From Malurus cyaneus samueli (Eukaryota; Chordata; Aves; Passeriformes; Maluridae), in assembly GCA_009741485.1 (NCBI GenBank), contig CM019237.1, forward strand, positions 44,169,724 through 44,233,723: 64,000 nucleotides of DNA, read 5' to 3'. The notes under the pieces were generated by a model. It was not told the DNA's origin and searched no databases. It was given only the letters and a program-made list of their open reading frames with translations. Below are positions 1 to 15,000 of the stretch, piece after piece. Positions within the stretch are counted from its first letter, which is position 1. Every line of letters starts with the position of its first letter. A program made the position numbers and the translations under genes.

Positions 1-3000
1 AATCAGACTGAGGCTGAAGAAGCTGATTTTGGCATGTCTGATCAGCTGAACAGTGCTAACCCATTGCTTCCCATTCTGAAGAGTAATTCCAGCATTTTGC
101 TTATTTTACTGGTATGTGGCTTTCACAAGGACAGGCTATCCTAGCCCTTATTTTTGGGGGCTTTTTGGTTCTTAAAGCTTTCAGTGATGTTATAAGCCAA
201 GGATTTCAATAGAAGGGGCCATGTGTGTATACACAGACTTCCAGCTGCCAGGGAAGCCTTATGTGGAAAATGGGACTGTGTATGTGTGTTAACTTTTTCT
301 CTGTCATCCGTCTACTGTGACAGGAAGGGATCTTCTGAGACTTGGCTGGAGAGGAATCTGAAGGGTCCTGCTGATGTATGCCATGAAAAACCCCATTCCT
401 TCCTCTATCCAGACACACAGCTGGATACTCCAGATTCTTTTTCCAGAATTTTGAAAAAGCAGTGTGCAGAGGACAGGTCTTGAGGGCGCAGCTTTCTGTT
501 TGCTTGAGGTTTTAATTTTGTCTGGTTTTAACTGGGCACTCTTGTCAGAGAGTTTTGAAGTAAATAACACGTTTTATTGCTCTTAAGAGATACAATAAAA
601 GGCTTGTGATAGGGAAAATGAATCAGTGTCTGAGAGAAAGGAGCCTTCAAGTAGCAGGCTAGTGTGTTTGCCTTTAGCTGGTGTAATGAGCTCTGTTAAT
701 CCGTGTGATCGTGACACAATCTGTGTCCTGATGGCTGCTTAGAGGCCTTTTCTCACTTCCACTGCTCTAACCTGTCTTGTCACCCCTCTCCATCCGTGGC
801 CTTTAGTCCCACAGCTGTTGCGCCAGTCACATAGTAAACATTTGCTAACTTTTCTGTGGAATGAGGAGATTTGCCTGTAAAGGCAAAAGCTAAGACCTGG
901 GATGTTTCTTCTCCAGTCATGTTAGAACAATTTAAACTATCGAGAAGGCAAACCCATGGCAGCAGGTGGTGAAGAAGTAAGAAGAAGCAAGGTTTAACTC
1001 TAAGTGGACATCCATTAGACATTACAGACTTTAGGTGTTACAGAATATGTGTGTTCTGATCTAAGAAGCTGTGAAGTAAATGTTGATATCTGAGGTTACT
1101 GAAATGACTGACAGGAGGGTTCTCATGTAGGGCAGTTCTATCACAGTTGGTGTGATATTGCAGAGTAGGTAGCAACATCCAGGCATTTGATACCATTGCA
1201 GAGCATTAGTAATAGTGATTCATAAGTTGACATATCAGGACAAATTTAGGAGCAATGTCCCATGAGACTTGCCCACACTGTAACTTTTGACAGTAGTTCT
1301 GGAACCTGTCACTCCATAAACTGAAGCAGGTCTGTCAATAAGCAAAATATAAACAGTATCTCCCTTCCCTGAATAGTACAACATTGCTGCTTTCCCTCTT
1401 ATGTCTTGCCATGTGCTCTTGCATAAGTTCATATAGCTCTGTTCCAGTCTTTAAAGTGAGTTTAATAAATCACAGGCTTTGACAATTCACCTTTCAGTTG
1501 TGGAAGAGCATAATCAATCTGAATTTAGATGAACTAATAAAACAGTGCAATATGTAAGGATAAATACAGATAATATTTTCAGGTGTAAAGAAAACCTATG
1601 AGATGAATAACCTAAGTCTCAGAATGCACTAGTGAAGTGGAAAGGCCTCTGCATGGTACAGTGAAACAAAAATGAATGTCCTTCTGAGGATGACTTACTT
1701 CCTTATCTGCTTTTAGTAACTGTCTGGATTAGATATGACAGATGGTTAGTGACTTCATCTAAGACCTCGAGCTTCTGGGTAGGAAGGAACATATTAACAC
1801 AGTGGTACATTTGCCAGGACCAGGAAGATGGTGGACATTGATTCATGTACGTTTGTGATGTGTGTATTCATCTGGGGGTGAATGTAGTTATGATGGCACA
1901 CTGTCCCACTTATCATCTCTACGCTCCAGATCTGAGGTGCTCTCTCATAGAATGGAGATGTTAGATTACATTCCTGAATGTCATATGGAGCAGATCTGTG
2001 TCAGCAGAGATGATTGTGCAGACATCTCCCTCCCCTTTATTCATGAAGGTCTCTATGGAGGCAGGAATTCAGCTCAGAACTGGATAGTTTTTTCTGACAC
2101 AGACAGCCTGTTCTTACCTTATTTGCTTTCCTTGGGTATGGGGTCCCACAGCCATTTCTTCTGCATCTTCAAAGTCTAGATGCATTACTGCTGTGTGATA
2201 GAGGAAGGCAGCTGGGAAAGGCCGCAGGCTGTCCAGTCAAGCTGTAGGCTCAGTTGCTGTGACCCCTTTCATTTTTACCTCCTCAGCTCTACCATTTGCA
2301 ATGCAGTAGCCAGCACTAGTGCAGGAAGAGAGGAAAGGTAGTGCTGACATAATATGTGTTGAGAAGGTCATCTTATGTCAGCACTACCAGGAATTTTCTG
2401 CTTTTTCTGATACTTATGCAAATGCCTCTGTACATGCTGTGCAAGTGAATTTAATGTTATACACCTTAACATGAAGACTAAGCCCACATTAAGGCTACTG
2501 GTTGTGGGATTCAGCTCAGAGACTCCAGGCAGACCTCTGTAGTCAAGAAGCAGGCTTGTGAGCTGTCTACATGACTCTTCTGTTTCCTGTGATTGAGTGA
2601 TTCTTGTCTGGCTTATATATCTTTCATGAAGTTTAGGTGTTGTGTTACTATTGCACATATAAGGCTGCCAGGCATTTGAAAGTTAGGAACTATGGACTGA
2701 CCTATAAGCTTGATTTTAGGCAAGCATCTTTAATATGCAACCTGATTTTTCAAAACAAGAAGGAGAGCAGGCGTGCCAGAGACTCTATTTCTTGTTTAGG
2801 TCTCACTAGTCTAAAACTGTGACCTTAAATGTATGTTACCCCTGTGCTTATATAGCCAAATCATTCATTAAATGGGTGGTAGAGGTGGTAGAGGTGCCTA
2901 ACAGACATGAGTCCCTTTTGCTTTATTCAGTTTTCTATTTAATCAAGACAGTCTTAAACTAAACGGTGCCTTATTAGGCTGTTTCCCAAGGTACCAGATT

Positions 3001-6000
3001 AGCATAATGGTATTAAATAGCAGTGACTTCTGCCTAATCAGAGTAGAAAGGTAATGTATGTATTTCTTCCTTTGCAGGACCTAGTCTGCTCAAGCTCTGT
3101 GGAGGTGGCTTGGAAGGTGTTGATGACTCTAAGGACCTTCCTGGAAAGAAATGAAGATGTCCTTGTCTGTGACCTCCTTCGGAGCCGATTTTTACAGATT
3201 CTGCAACAGCTGCTGGTAGAGAACAGCTCAGTCACCCTACAAGGTGACCCTGCCTTTGTGACTTAGTCTTGCTGTAAGATCAACTAGAAGGGTAGATGGC
3301 TGTAGGGATACAGTTTGGGATGAAGGAGTTTTCAGCTGCTGATGGAGCTTCAGTATTTATTTGCGAGAGGAAACTTCTGGACATAGTTGTACTGATTTAG
3401 TTTCCTTTTTCAAAGACTCATTTTGAAGTGAGAGCCTTTTTCCTAATTTAAGTTATTCTGGCTTCAAACATCTGGTTGTTAAACCAAGGCAAGATTCTTG
3501 TATACTGCCATCAGCATTCAGGTGGAGAGCTGTGCTGGTAAATCTTCCCACATGAGTAGGTGCCCAACTGGTGGCTGAAATATATACTCCTTTTTGCCTT
3601 TTCTTTGTGCAAAACATCTGGGGGTGCCTGACTATATGCATTTCTCAGGACACAGAGACGAGGAGCAAGGATTGAATCATTCACAATAATTGATCCCCAA
3701 ACAGGACCTGTGGTATCACCAGATCTCATAACTGTTAAATCTCTCAAAGGGAGCAAGGCTGTGACTGGGGAAAATCCCTGTTTTCCTTACTAGCCCTGTG
3801 GGTGATGTTTGAACTGTTGTCCCACTATGAAAGGTACTATGCACAGCAGTCTGTGAGCTTGAACTGAAAGAGGATGCAGTGCTAGAATGTCCTTGGCTCC
3901 TTTAGGATAGGGACTCAGCACAGCTTTTTACTTGTTCCTGAGGGGTTCACTGATGCTTTTAACTGCTTTGCTCTGTTTCAAGTGTTTTGTTGTGCAGTAG
4001 TTGGGATGGAGGCAACAAGAAAGTGTTTTTGCCTTATCTCCAGCAATGTCAGTAGGCTGGAGACGACAAGAGACATTGAAAGCGGGAACATGGTAGAGCA
4101 TGAAGCTACAAGATCTGATAGATCTGATCTTGTTTGGAGTTCTGGACATTTGAACTTGTCATGTCCTTCTGTCGTGGATCTAGGGGTGCTGGGAGCTGTG
4201 GGGAGGCAAATTATCCATTTCCTATAGTGGGAGTTAGACCTATTCCTCCAAACCACAGGTGATAAAAGTAGGACACTGAGCTAAAGGAGCTTTTGCAAAA
4301 TTTGAGCCCTTCTGCTCCAACTAGTATGCATAGCTCTTCCTCATACTACATCTTGAACTTTTTAACTGAAATCCTGGCAACTCATCCAGAAAGTCAGACA
4401 CCAGATATACTCTGGAGACAGACTTTCTTGTTTCCCAGCACACAGGCAGCTCCCTGTGAAGCCTGGGGTAGTTAAGTCCAGGGGATATGCCTCCCTATTC
4501 AAACAGTAGCCTGCTTTTAGACAGAAAAGTCCCAATGGAATTCTATCATGAATATGTTAACATTAAAGACACCCATTAATGTTTTCTCCTCAAAACTGAA
4601 AACTCACAAGCCTTTGTGAAAACATTTTCTGGAAGCGATAGTTGCTTGCTGTAGGTATGGCTGTATACAATACAAAATCTTTACCTATTTGCAGCACTGC
4701 AAAAGAGTAGGGAGAGGGTTGCCCTGGGGAGTTGGTGGCCTAAGTAGCCCCATTTTCCTTACATACTGACCTGCTGTGTGGGATTCTCACTTCTACTGTC
4801 TCTGCTCTGCCCTGTGGGATGGGATGGACTGCAATTTCCCAGTCTTACAAGATGTAGCAGAACAAGTGCTGTGCAGCTAGGCTGCTGTCAAAAGTGTGGG
4901 CTGACATGATGGTCAAGTGGGCAGGAAGAGAGCAGTATGGAAAGGGCTAATGACTTCTATCTTATCAGTGGTATCAGTTTCAAAGTGTGAGGATCATGCT
5001 CCCTACATGGCTCACAATGGATGTAAATGACCTTAGCCTCTTTTTCCTGCTTCTTTAGTTGTCTCTGAAATGGTGTTGGCAGGATTCAGGTGTAACTCAG
5101 GCCAACCTACAGTGGCAGAAAGGGGACATGATCCAGAGAGGACTCCAGAGACAAGAATAAAATTGGGGCCCTGTGTGTGTGTGTGTGTGTGTGTGTTTGT
5201 GTGTCTGTGAAGAGGGAGTATTTCCCTCCCTAACCCATCCTCATTCCAGAGCCAGAAAATTAACCATTCCTGGCACACTTTAAGGTACAACAGTTTAAGG
5301 TTCACTGATAAGCTGTTTTTCCTTAGCTGTACCTTTCAAGCTAACTTTCAAGCTGTGTCTTTCTTAGCTAACAAGAACCTGCCTGTTTTGCTGAGCCTTC
5401 TTTTCCTGGTGCAGCTGCGGAGCAAAGGCATAAGGGAGCTGGACAGCACAGACTTCAAGCTGCTTCACCAGGGTGAGTATGTGCATCCATTTTCTCCTAG
5501 AGAAGTGTTGATTTTTCCATAAGATGATTAGGGGCTTGCTCTTTGTCCTTTGAGAGAAGATGGATCTTGCATTATAGTAATGGTTGCTCTGAGATACTTT
5601 CATAGTCAGAGCATTGTAAAGAGTTGTGGTAACTAGTTCAGTTAACAAAACCCAGATTTTCTACCTCTTGCTTTTACAATACATTTTTTGTCTGAAACCT
5701 CACAAGGTGGCCGAAGTATTCCCATGACGATGAATGATTTCAGGGTCAGTGACTGTTGTTGATTTGGCACATGACAGTATGGCTGCTCTGCTTTTTGAAT
5801 AATCCTTTCCTGTCCACTCTTGCTATGACACTTGTGGGGTTCAGGCCACAGTCATATCCTGTTAATCAGCTATCAGGAACAAGCAGTCCAGTGAAACAGG
5901 GTTTTCCTTGGAATGTGAATCCAGAGTGTATGGTTCCCAACCAACTGTAGGGCTTGCCCACTCCACCCCAAAGTGAGAAGAGCAGCTGTTTGTTTTCCAT

Positions 6001-9000
6001 ACCATGACCTGCTGTCTTGTCTCGTGATCCTTACTTGGTGACTTCCGCTTTCTTACTTGGCCATTAGAGGTTCACAGTCTGTGAAAAAAGAATAGATACT
6101 AGGAAGAAAATTCAACTGATCCATTCGTTCATCTCTTCCCTGCTCTGACAAATTGGTCTCTCCAGCATACTTTGAAAGACATTCCCTTCAATCTGAAATG
6201 TTTCACATCTCAGGGGTGCCTCTGTTGCCCTTGTAAGAAAGCTGCATTTCTCAGACATTCATTAGTCATGGGAACTGGGGGAGTGGAAGAACCATAGCCT
6301 CTTTTTCACAGCCTTTTTAGCTGCTGTGGTTTTAGAACACAGCTCAACTGCTCCCAGGAGTCACAAGCTCCTTTTGCTCTTGCTTTCTGCTTTGTATTTT
6401 TCTGCACAACTCTCTCCCTGCCCCAGCCATCCCATTTATTCACCCCTTGGCCTCCAGGCTGTGTTCTCCAGGGGTGGATGTGCAAGACACTTTCTTCTGA
6501 TGAGGCCTCTTAGATGGAGGGGGTGTGTTGATGTGTGTTTTTTGAGATTTGCTTACTCAGACTGTGAGACCTCCAAAAGACCTCTTCAAAAGACCTCCAA
6601 TGACAGTTTTGCTAAGCCCTGCAGTCCTGGATTTCCCTCCCTAACTCTTACTAAATATTGTTCCTAAGTGTTTGATGCTTACTACAAACATGACCCTTTA
6701 CTCCTAGTGCGAGCAAAGTTGGTGAGAGTGGAGGAGCACAGCTCTGTGTCCCTTTCCGCAATGTGGTCACCATGAGAGACAGTCGCATGGTTGCTTATGC
6801 TTGTTCTAGTACTAGAATCAAACTCACACCATGGAAACAGATAACTCATGCTGCAGTTTTTTCACTGTGGAAACAGATAACTTCAAGTCCATTGCTCTTG
6901 GATTCATTACTGCCTGATGTGATACATGCTCTTTAATATATCCTTGTGTATTCCCCAGCCTCTGTTATCCTCCATTGCAATGTCCATTCTAAAGCAAACA
7001 CTGTAGGGCAGTTGCTTTGTCTGTATATGCTCTGTTTATTTTCTCTTCTTGTTTGAACTCCCTCCCCACAGACTGACTTCTTTGTTGTGACGAGGGGCTT
7101 TGTTAAATTGATGTCCCTGTTGTTCTTTTGTTTCCAGTCAGTAATCTTTGTGGGAAGTGCAGGCCAAAGGACACTGACCTTCTGCAGCCATCCTTCAATT
7201 TTCTGTACTGGAGCCTTCATCAGACAACACCTTGTAGTCAACAGAGAGGTGAGGCAAGATTGTATTGATTGCTAACTTAATTTCGGTGAGGTTGTACCTT
7301 GGCAATCAGAGACTATTCTAACTGTCTCAGCAGGTAAGGTGGATGTTTCCTCATCCAGATGCAGCATTGTAATTAAAAAAGACCATTTTGTATTTTGGAT
7401 GAGGTGTTTTAGGTTGAGGATTTTGGTTTGGTTTGGTTTGGTTTGGTTTGGTTTGGTTTGGTTTGGTTTGATTTGGTTTGGTTTGCTGCCTTCTGACGAT
7501 TCAGGAATTGCCTGCTGAAAGACAGAATCACTGTATTTTTCTTGTTCATAAACAGCAGTGGGCCTTTGATGCCTAGTTTGAAATATCCTGGTTATTGTCA
7601 TAGTTTAAAAAAATAGACAATACTCGAGAACAGCTCTAACCCACATTCTGCAGTGTTGTTGGCTGATTAGCTGTCTGATCAGTTGCTTGTGCTGTGGGAG
7701 GTAAATACCAGAAGCTGGACAGCCTTACTCAGATGAGCTATGGCAGCTGGGCCAGCTGGCTGTGCTCTGCACTTCTCTTGTGCTTGTCAAGCTGGTTTAA
7801 CCTGTACCATGCCATTACCCCCTCTGATTATGTTTCTTTCATGCAGCAGTGGCTGTGCTGCTCTCCAATGTGTCCTTGCTAGAACTCCTGCAGAAGGTTT
7901 TGGAATGCACCTGGTTGTGGTCCCCTCCTTCTGGACCTGCTTATCTGTCACCTGAGGATGCCTTGCTGTGTTCTGGATGGCTGTTGGTTGCATCTCTTTT
8001 GCTTTATCAGCATCGCTACAATACTGAGGTTAGAATCACTCTATAGTGTTCAGAGTCAGCACATGGATAAATCTTAATTGCATGAGAATCTTAAATACAT
8101 GAATATATATATGTATATAAGTATCTTCATTAGCAGAGGAAGGTGTTTTGCTTTGGCCTGTAATCTGATTTATTTCCTCTTTTGTTATTGTCCACAAGTT
8201 ATTCCCTATTGCTCTTCTCCAGCAGGACTAGCTAGTATGTCCCTGAAGGTCTGAGACACGAATCATTGAAAAGTTAGAGAAGGGCACAGATCCGGGGGGA
8301 GAAGTACATATCCAGCCATCCTGATCCGAATCACTTTCCTCTCCAGGACAGAGCAAAATACATTTATAAATCTTTCTCAGGGGAGGATTGGGAATGGAAG
8401 ACACAGCTCTCATGTTGTAAACTGCTTTTTGGTTACTAAAATGATCAATAGTGATATAGAACCTATTATTGGCAAGTAAGTGTTCAGTATTAGCAAGCCC
8501 TTGTGAATGTGGGCAGCTGTCATTGTAATTTGATGTTTTCCAGTCCAAACAAGACAGCTAAGATGGAGCTGTCAGCTAATAATGGAATTACAACTTTGAA
8601 GGAAGCACTTTCCAATGCCAATACAAGGAAAAATGTTTCCTTTTGAAGTATCTACTCAGGCCTCTCTTGACATGGAGTTAAAAAGCATGTCATGAGTTGT
8701 GAGCTCTGCTCTTGCAGTTATGCCCAGCAGAGTGTGGTCTTTGGGAGTTGGTACACCTATTTGCAGATGATAAAATCATATTGAGGACATGCATGTATGT
8801 GCACAGAAAGCCAAGGGTTAGATTTGTAATGCCGAGGGAAGACATTTTCCAAAAGACCAACCCAGACCAAGTCTGCAGTGTATGGCCTCTGCTTAGTGCT
8901 TAGAGCAGATACAGACTGTCAGCTGTGGGAATGCACCCTGTCCCTGCTCTATGAGCTGTGAAGCACTGCCTGCCTTCTCAGTTTCCAAGTCAGGGCTGTG

Positions 9001-12000
9001 TCTGGTGTTGTGCCAGTCCCAAAAGGCATTCTAGTGTCAAGTGTTGAGCTTCATCTTCTGGGAGTGATGGTCTCAGCTCGTATTTATCCTTGAAGTGCAA
9101 TCATTTAGCAGCCTATATACCTGTTGCTTGATTTTATCGATACTACTGGCATGATGTGCTATGGTATACAATCCAGAATCCTTTTTTGCACTAGAGATGA
9201 GGAAAGAAACTGCAGATACAGCTGGGAAATGGAAAGGTTCAAGACTGCTTCAGGGTTTCTAATCTTCAGCATTTCAAAGTGTCCATGTTTCTCATTTTCT
9301 GCTGAGGGGGAATAAAAGGAAGAGTCTCTTCTCTTCTGCTGCTCACTACAGCTGGAGCTGCACAAAGCATCCTGGAGACCCTCATAAGAGCATCTTTGTG
9401 GCTGTGAATGTGAGCTGATGACAGGCTGTCTCTCCGAGCCTGCAGTGTTTTACAGAAGAGCAGTGGCTCCAAGAAATGGCCACATTCATTTCAGGCTGAT
9501 GTTTATAGTGAGCACTTGTCTGGCCATAGCCAACCCGTATCTTAACTGTTACTAGCACTGGCTTTACCTTCTGGACAAACAGGGCTCATGGATGGTAGGC
9601 TGTTAAAGGTTTTGGCTTGTCAGTTCTCATACAAGTAACCACTGCCACTATGTTGCAGGAGCTATTCCTAGTTCTCCTGTGGAGTATTTCTGTCTTCAGA
9701 AGAATATTTAAACAAATCAGCCCTGTGATGCTAATGCTTGCCTTCCCATATCAACTCTTATTGAAGAGTTAGGACTCTTCTGGGACTCTGAGGCTTCATG
9801 CCATTGTTTCTGGATGGGTGTTTTGTGAAGGAAACAATGTATTGCAGACTTTCTTCTCAAGCCAGACTTTCCTGTTTCTCTTAATTCCCAAGTCCCTAAA
9901 CTGCTCTGCCACTTTCACCCATGCAATAGTTTGTACTCCTTAGCTCTCTGCAGGCCCCAGCTCCAGCAGGCAGGGACAGCTTCTTGCCACTACTGGTTTT
10001 TGGCTGTCTGGTTCTGCGGCTGAGGTGCAGCCGTATTCAGGGATGGCTGTTCCTGCCAATTCATGGGCTTAGCAGGCTGACAGCCACATGCCAGCGGGCC
10101 TGCAAGGACTAATGGGAACGAGACAGTCAAGTTATACTGTGATTTGGAAGCTGTGCAGCTCTAGCAACTGGTGGTGAGTGAAACTTGAGGGTCCAGTGAT
10201 GTAACTCCCATCGGGTCCGGTCTTCTGAAACCATGTTTCTGTTCCCTTGGTTTTCATTGGTCATCATGGGGCAATGTCTAAGAACTAGAAGTATATAAGG
10301 CAGCTTTCTGTCTGCTCCAAACAGCACCACTTTTTCTCTTGTATTTAATTCTCTTCTAGGTTCACCAGACACTCTCTCTAGACCTTACGAAAGTCCTGAA
10401 TGCAGTCATCTTCAGGAATAAGAAGCCAATCCTGCTGTTAGGTATTTTGCATCTGTTAGGGGGATTTATCTGGAAGCAGCCACTAGTACCATGTTACAAG
10501 CAACAAGGGAGAACTGGTGATAATGGAATGAAATGGTGGGGGTGCTGGAGGGAATCTGGAATCTCTGGTCCATTTGGCTTTGTAAATATGTAACTGGTGG
10601 TGAGAAAAGGCAAAAGGGAACCATCGGAAGTTCTTTTGTGTTTGGATAAAGTGACATCTGGAACTGAGTGTGAACTGTGTTAGTGTCTCAGAGGAGGAGA
10701 TAAACAAGGGAACTTGTGTTGCCATTCCTGTCTGCAGCTGTCAGCAGCTGCTGGACAATTCTGGTGGACTCTTAAGCTCACATTTTCTCTCCTCACCCTC
10801 TTCCACGCTATTGCACAGGCACCAACACACAGGGTAGGGCAGAGGAAAACACTAATAGGCATTTCCCTGTCTAGTGAGCATCATGCAGTTCCTGAGAGCT
10901 GTGCTGCGACAGAACTTCTCCTCCTCCCTGCTGGTGATTGTTGGCCAAAACTCAGCCCCAAGTGCTACTCAACCACAGCCATCATCACTGCAGGACGCTG
11001 CCTTGCACCCCCTTGCCACACAGCAGGTCTTCTCACTTGTTGTCAGTCTGCAGAACCTTCTGGTGCACATCCAGTTGCAGGTATATAAAATTTGACGTTT
11101 GGAACAACGGTGATGTTTGGCTTCAAGCAGGAATATTAGCCTGAGGAGAAACCACTCTGTTGCAGAATCAGAGAGATCAGAGAGGCTGCCTGTTTTTTTT
11201 TTTTTTTCTTCTGCCTGCACTTTCCAACCCTTACAGACATGTGATGAGGGAAAATGCTCTTGCTGCAGCACAGTGCAGTGAGAAGGAAGGTAAATCAAGC
11301 TATGCGGTGCTCCCTGCTGCTGAACTGGGTAGCTGAAATTCTGTTTAATAATGACAATCTCTGTTTTCCCATCTCCTTCTCTGCAGGGATGCCACATCCA
11401 TAGGGACAAATGTGGGAAAAGTGTAACAAATCCCAGCCCATCCCCCATGCCCCGGGAAAGTGCTTTTGGGGCTAGTAAGTGCATCAGCATACATTTAACT
11501 TGCTCAAGTGATGCTGGGCTCCAGGGGTAGTACATCAGTTTACATTTAAGTCTCTTAAGCTATGTTGGGCTCCTATCTTTATTCTTTGGAGGCTGTTACT
11601 TATTATTTTTTAGTCTCAGAATAAGTAGCCATGCCTTTGTCTGGCTCCTTGATGTGACAGATAATTTGCAGCGCACTGCGTCCCTTGAAGGAGATGAAAG
11701 GTGTTATTTTCCTCTGCTGCATACTTGTCAGATCCTGACACTTTATGAATTTTCCTCATGCAATAGCTGTTGACTGGTGTTTTTTATTTTTCTCTTGGTA
11801 TTCCAGAAAGACTTGCTTCTCTCTCAGGCAGTGGTTGCCTGCCTGGAAACCTTAGTGGAATACCTGTATGTGAAGAACCAGGATGCTGGTAAAGTCTTCA
11901 TGCTCTTTCTTCTGGTTTCCCTTCTGCAGTGATTTTGAGCTCTTTGATCTCTATCCAGTGTGCTCTGGAGCAGATGCTTAATGAGTTTATGCCAAACAAG

Positions 12001-15000
12001 AAAAATTACTCGTATGCTTAAAGTTAATCTTGTATTTTGTGGGATGAGATCACAGTGCCTGCCTCCCATGCAGGCATGAGCCCTGACTTTGGCTCTGGAC
12101 CAAGATGCTTTCCAGAAGGTAAAAGTCATTCTCCAACCTTGTCAGAGTGAAAGGTTTGGGAATGGAAGGAGTATAGGAATAGTCTCTGACTTTCAGGCCA
12201 ATTGTAAATAAATAAATACATGGGAGGGAGGATCTGAATATGATGTGTCTTACAAAAGGACAGTGTTGGTCACAGTTTGGCCCTGAAGGAAGGGAAGGGA
12301 GAGCAGGGTAGTAGACAGTCTTAGGGAATGGAAGATGGAAATTCTGGATTTACAGGAGTGAATTCTGCCTTTGGTTTCTGGAGTCCATAATGCATACCAT
12401 ATTTTCAATATAACATAATAAGACCATGTTGTACAGCTGGGGGGAATAATAGACCCTTCTACTTATTGTCAGCCTCCTACCACAAAGTCCAGATGCTGGC
12501 CCTGTTCTTAAACCAGAAAGTTCTCTGTATCCTGGCCTGTTCAGTTCAATTGTTCAAACACTAATAGAGAAGGGGATGGAGTGAATGAACACCAGGCAAA
12601 AAGGACACTAGTGGGAAAGAAGAAGTGTCTGGATGAAAATGTAATACTGTAGCTGAAAGGAAGCTATTAAAAGGCTGGATTTAAAAAAAAAATTATGGGG
12701 AGACTCTGCTGATTTGGGATTAAACTAATTAAATGCTGCTACAGCAACAGTTGAATGTGTCACTTTGGCTGCTGTGGTGCTGAAGTTCACAACAGCAATA
12801 AAAGAGTCTCCTTATTCCAAGCAGAATGAGGGTCATAGCTATATTTGACTGAAAGATGCAAGAACACTGGAAAGAGTTTGTCCTGGACTCTGCCTCTAGG
12901 AGTTTACTCACTTGAGGCTTTCTAAAACCCTCTTTTGGTCCAGAGATATTTCCAAATGTGCAGAGTAGTCTCATGCAAAGTGCTGGTACTTTCTCATTTC
13001 CCCCAGATGAAAGATATCCCCCAAGTATTTTGCATTATTTTTCAGTGTTGTTTTCCTATAGAAAAGATTCTTGTAGTGGCAATAGGGAGGTTATGTGACT
13101 GCCAGTGGTAAAGAGACCTTTCTAACATTCTGGTGAGTTGCTATAGTATAACAAGTTATATCAGCTGACCTGTTTTATTTGTCCATTCCATGCTCCTAAC
13201 CTATAATAAGTACAAGGTAATGACATTGTAATTTTAGCATTCAGTGAAAGACTTCATGCCATCACAGACTTATGGCCTTACCTAATATATGTTATGTTAT
13301 CACGTATGTTCATTAGTAAGAACATTTTCTCTACTGACTGCATTACCACCATCAGTCTGGCTGGTCCCACAGTCCACTGTCTGATGCAGATCCAGACTCA
13401 GTTTGCTCAGCTTCTGTTACAGGGCTTTCTTCATTACCCAGAGGGTATTCTGCATCTAAATAAAAACTGAGGTCAGGAGAGTTGTCCTCATATTGAAACC
13501 AGAGGGTATTATTTTTAAAACCCCAGGCTGAAGATACTCCCTCACTGTTTTATGACGTGCACCCCAGGAGAAGGTTTCTCTTCCTGTACCAGCACAAAGA
13601 TGGACAAAATGTATTTTCTGCTTTGAAAAGCTGTTAAGCTTTTGTCCTCTTGACTGAACTCTTGCCCAGAGAGTGACAGATTACAAAGCAAGTAAGAACA
13701 GGGCAAAATATCCCCTTAGTGTTTCACAGCATGGGATCTAGAAGAAAAAACTTGAGGTCAATATTGAAGACTGTCCTTAGCTGGGTTCAGCCTGTCACTT
13801 GGAAACTTTTACAGCTGTCTTTGATTGGCTTCTCCTTTTCTCCCAGCTCTACACATTGCTTCACAGCCATGGAACCGATTCCTGCTCTTCACTCTACTCA
13901 GTGGAGGCCAGAAGTCCTTTCTGCAGCCAGAAGTTCTCAGGCTGATGACTTTGGTGAGCAGCAGAAGGGTGGGCTGTTCCCCATCTTTCCTAGTGTGTTG
14001 GTACAATGCATGTGGGTCAATTATTGGAACTTAACCTGCTATGCATGCACAGTCTCAGATACTGCTGTGGCTTTGTCTGGCATTATATTTATGTCCTATA
14101 CTAATAATGATACTTTCAAGTGAACTTCCATACCCTGCAGAAACTGACTGCTGTTAGTGAGCAGGTCCTGTTCTTCTGGTGTTTGTAGCATTTATTTATA
14201 TCACTTAGGACCCCTGGGGAGAAGAGGGGAAACTTGCAGAAAAAACGAAACTGCTGTTACCAGTCAGGGAATAACTGGTTGCTTAGCATCACAACTTGGC
14301 TCCTGTCTGCGACCTTACAGACCTGACTTTTCAGGGCCCAGAGTTAGTGCAATATGTCACCCTGCTGTACATGGGGTCTGTGAGCTAGAGGGGGACTGTG
14401 GTCCTACCCAGCAGAACTACTGAAAATAAAGCCCTCACAGCAGTGAATGAGAGAAAGGGGTTATTAATGTGAACCTTCCCCTTCCAAATATATGATGGGT
14501 CTGTAAGTATTTACAGTTCTTATTTCAGTTTTAAAAGGTTACCTCATTTATTTTAGTTCCTTCCCAGCCTAAACCAAAATAAGTCTGGCTATAAATCAGA
14601 GCACCATCAACATAGATACTCGCACTGGTTCCATTAGAAGTGGTATAAAAATCAGGCCTGTGGTTAAGGTGTTGCAGCATTCCATTACACAGAAGAGATC
14701 TTTGCAGGTGATGAGTCACTGTTGCACTCTCTGGGTCTTCCATTATTTAATGTCTCTATTTTTTCCTTTGTTCAAGTTTGTGAGATATCAGAGCAGCAAT
14801 ATTATTTCTCAAAAAGAAATTAGCCAGATTGTTCAGGAGGCAGCAGAAGCCAACTTAGCAGAGCTGCCTGAGGCCACATCTTGTGCTCTTCACCTCTTCC
14901 TTTGTCAGGTAAGAGAGCAGTGACTGCTTAAGAAAATGGGAAGGGAATCCCTAGGTGTTTGTTTTTGGCTTTGAAGATCTCATTGCTGCGTGTAGAGATG

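Noticed and set aside
7272..7601. Lys-Pro-Asn-Gln repeat protein on the minus strand
   Set aside because: Product of the (TTTGG)n simple repeat in a MEI1 intron.
9659..9775. Hydrophobic frame after an AG, considered as an extra MEI1 exon
   Set aside because: It is open and in phase ([15 protein letters not shown]) but has no acceptable donor before its stop, and flanking exons already join well without it.
10969..11535. 188-aa open frame on the minus strand
   Set aside because: It overlaps a well-phased MEI1 exon (10875-11080) in antisense and has no recognisable domain.
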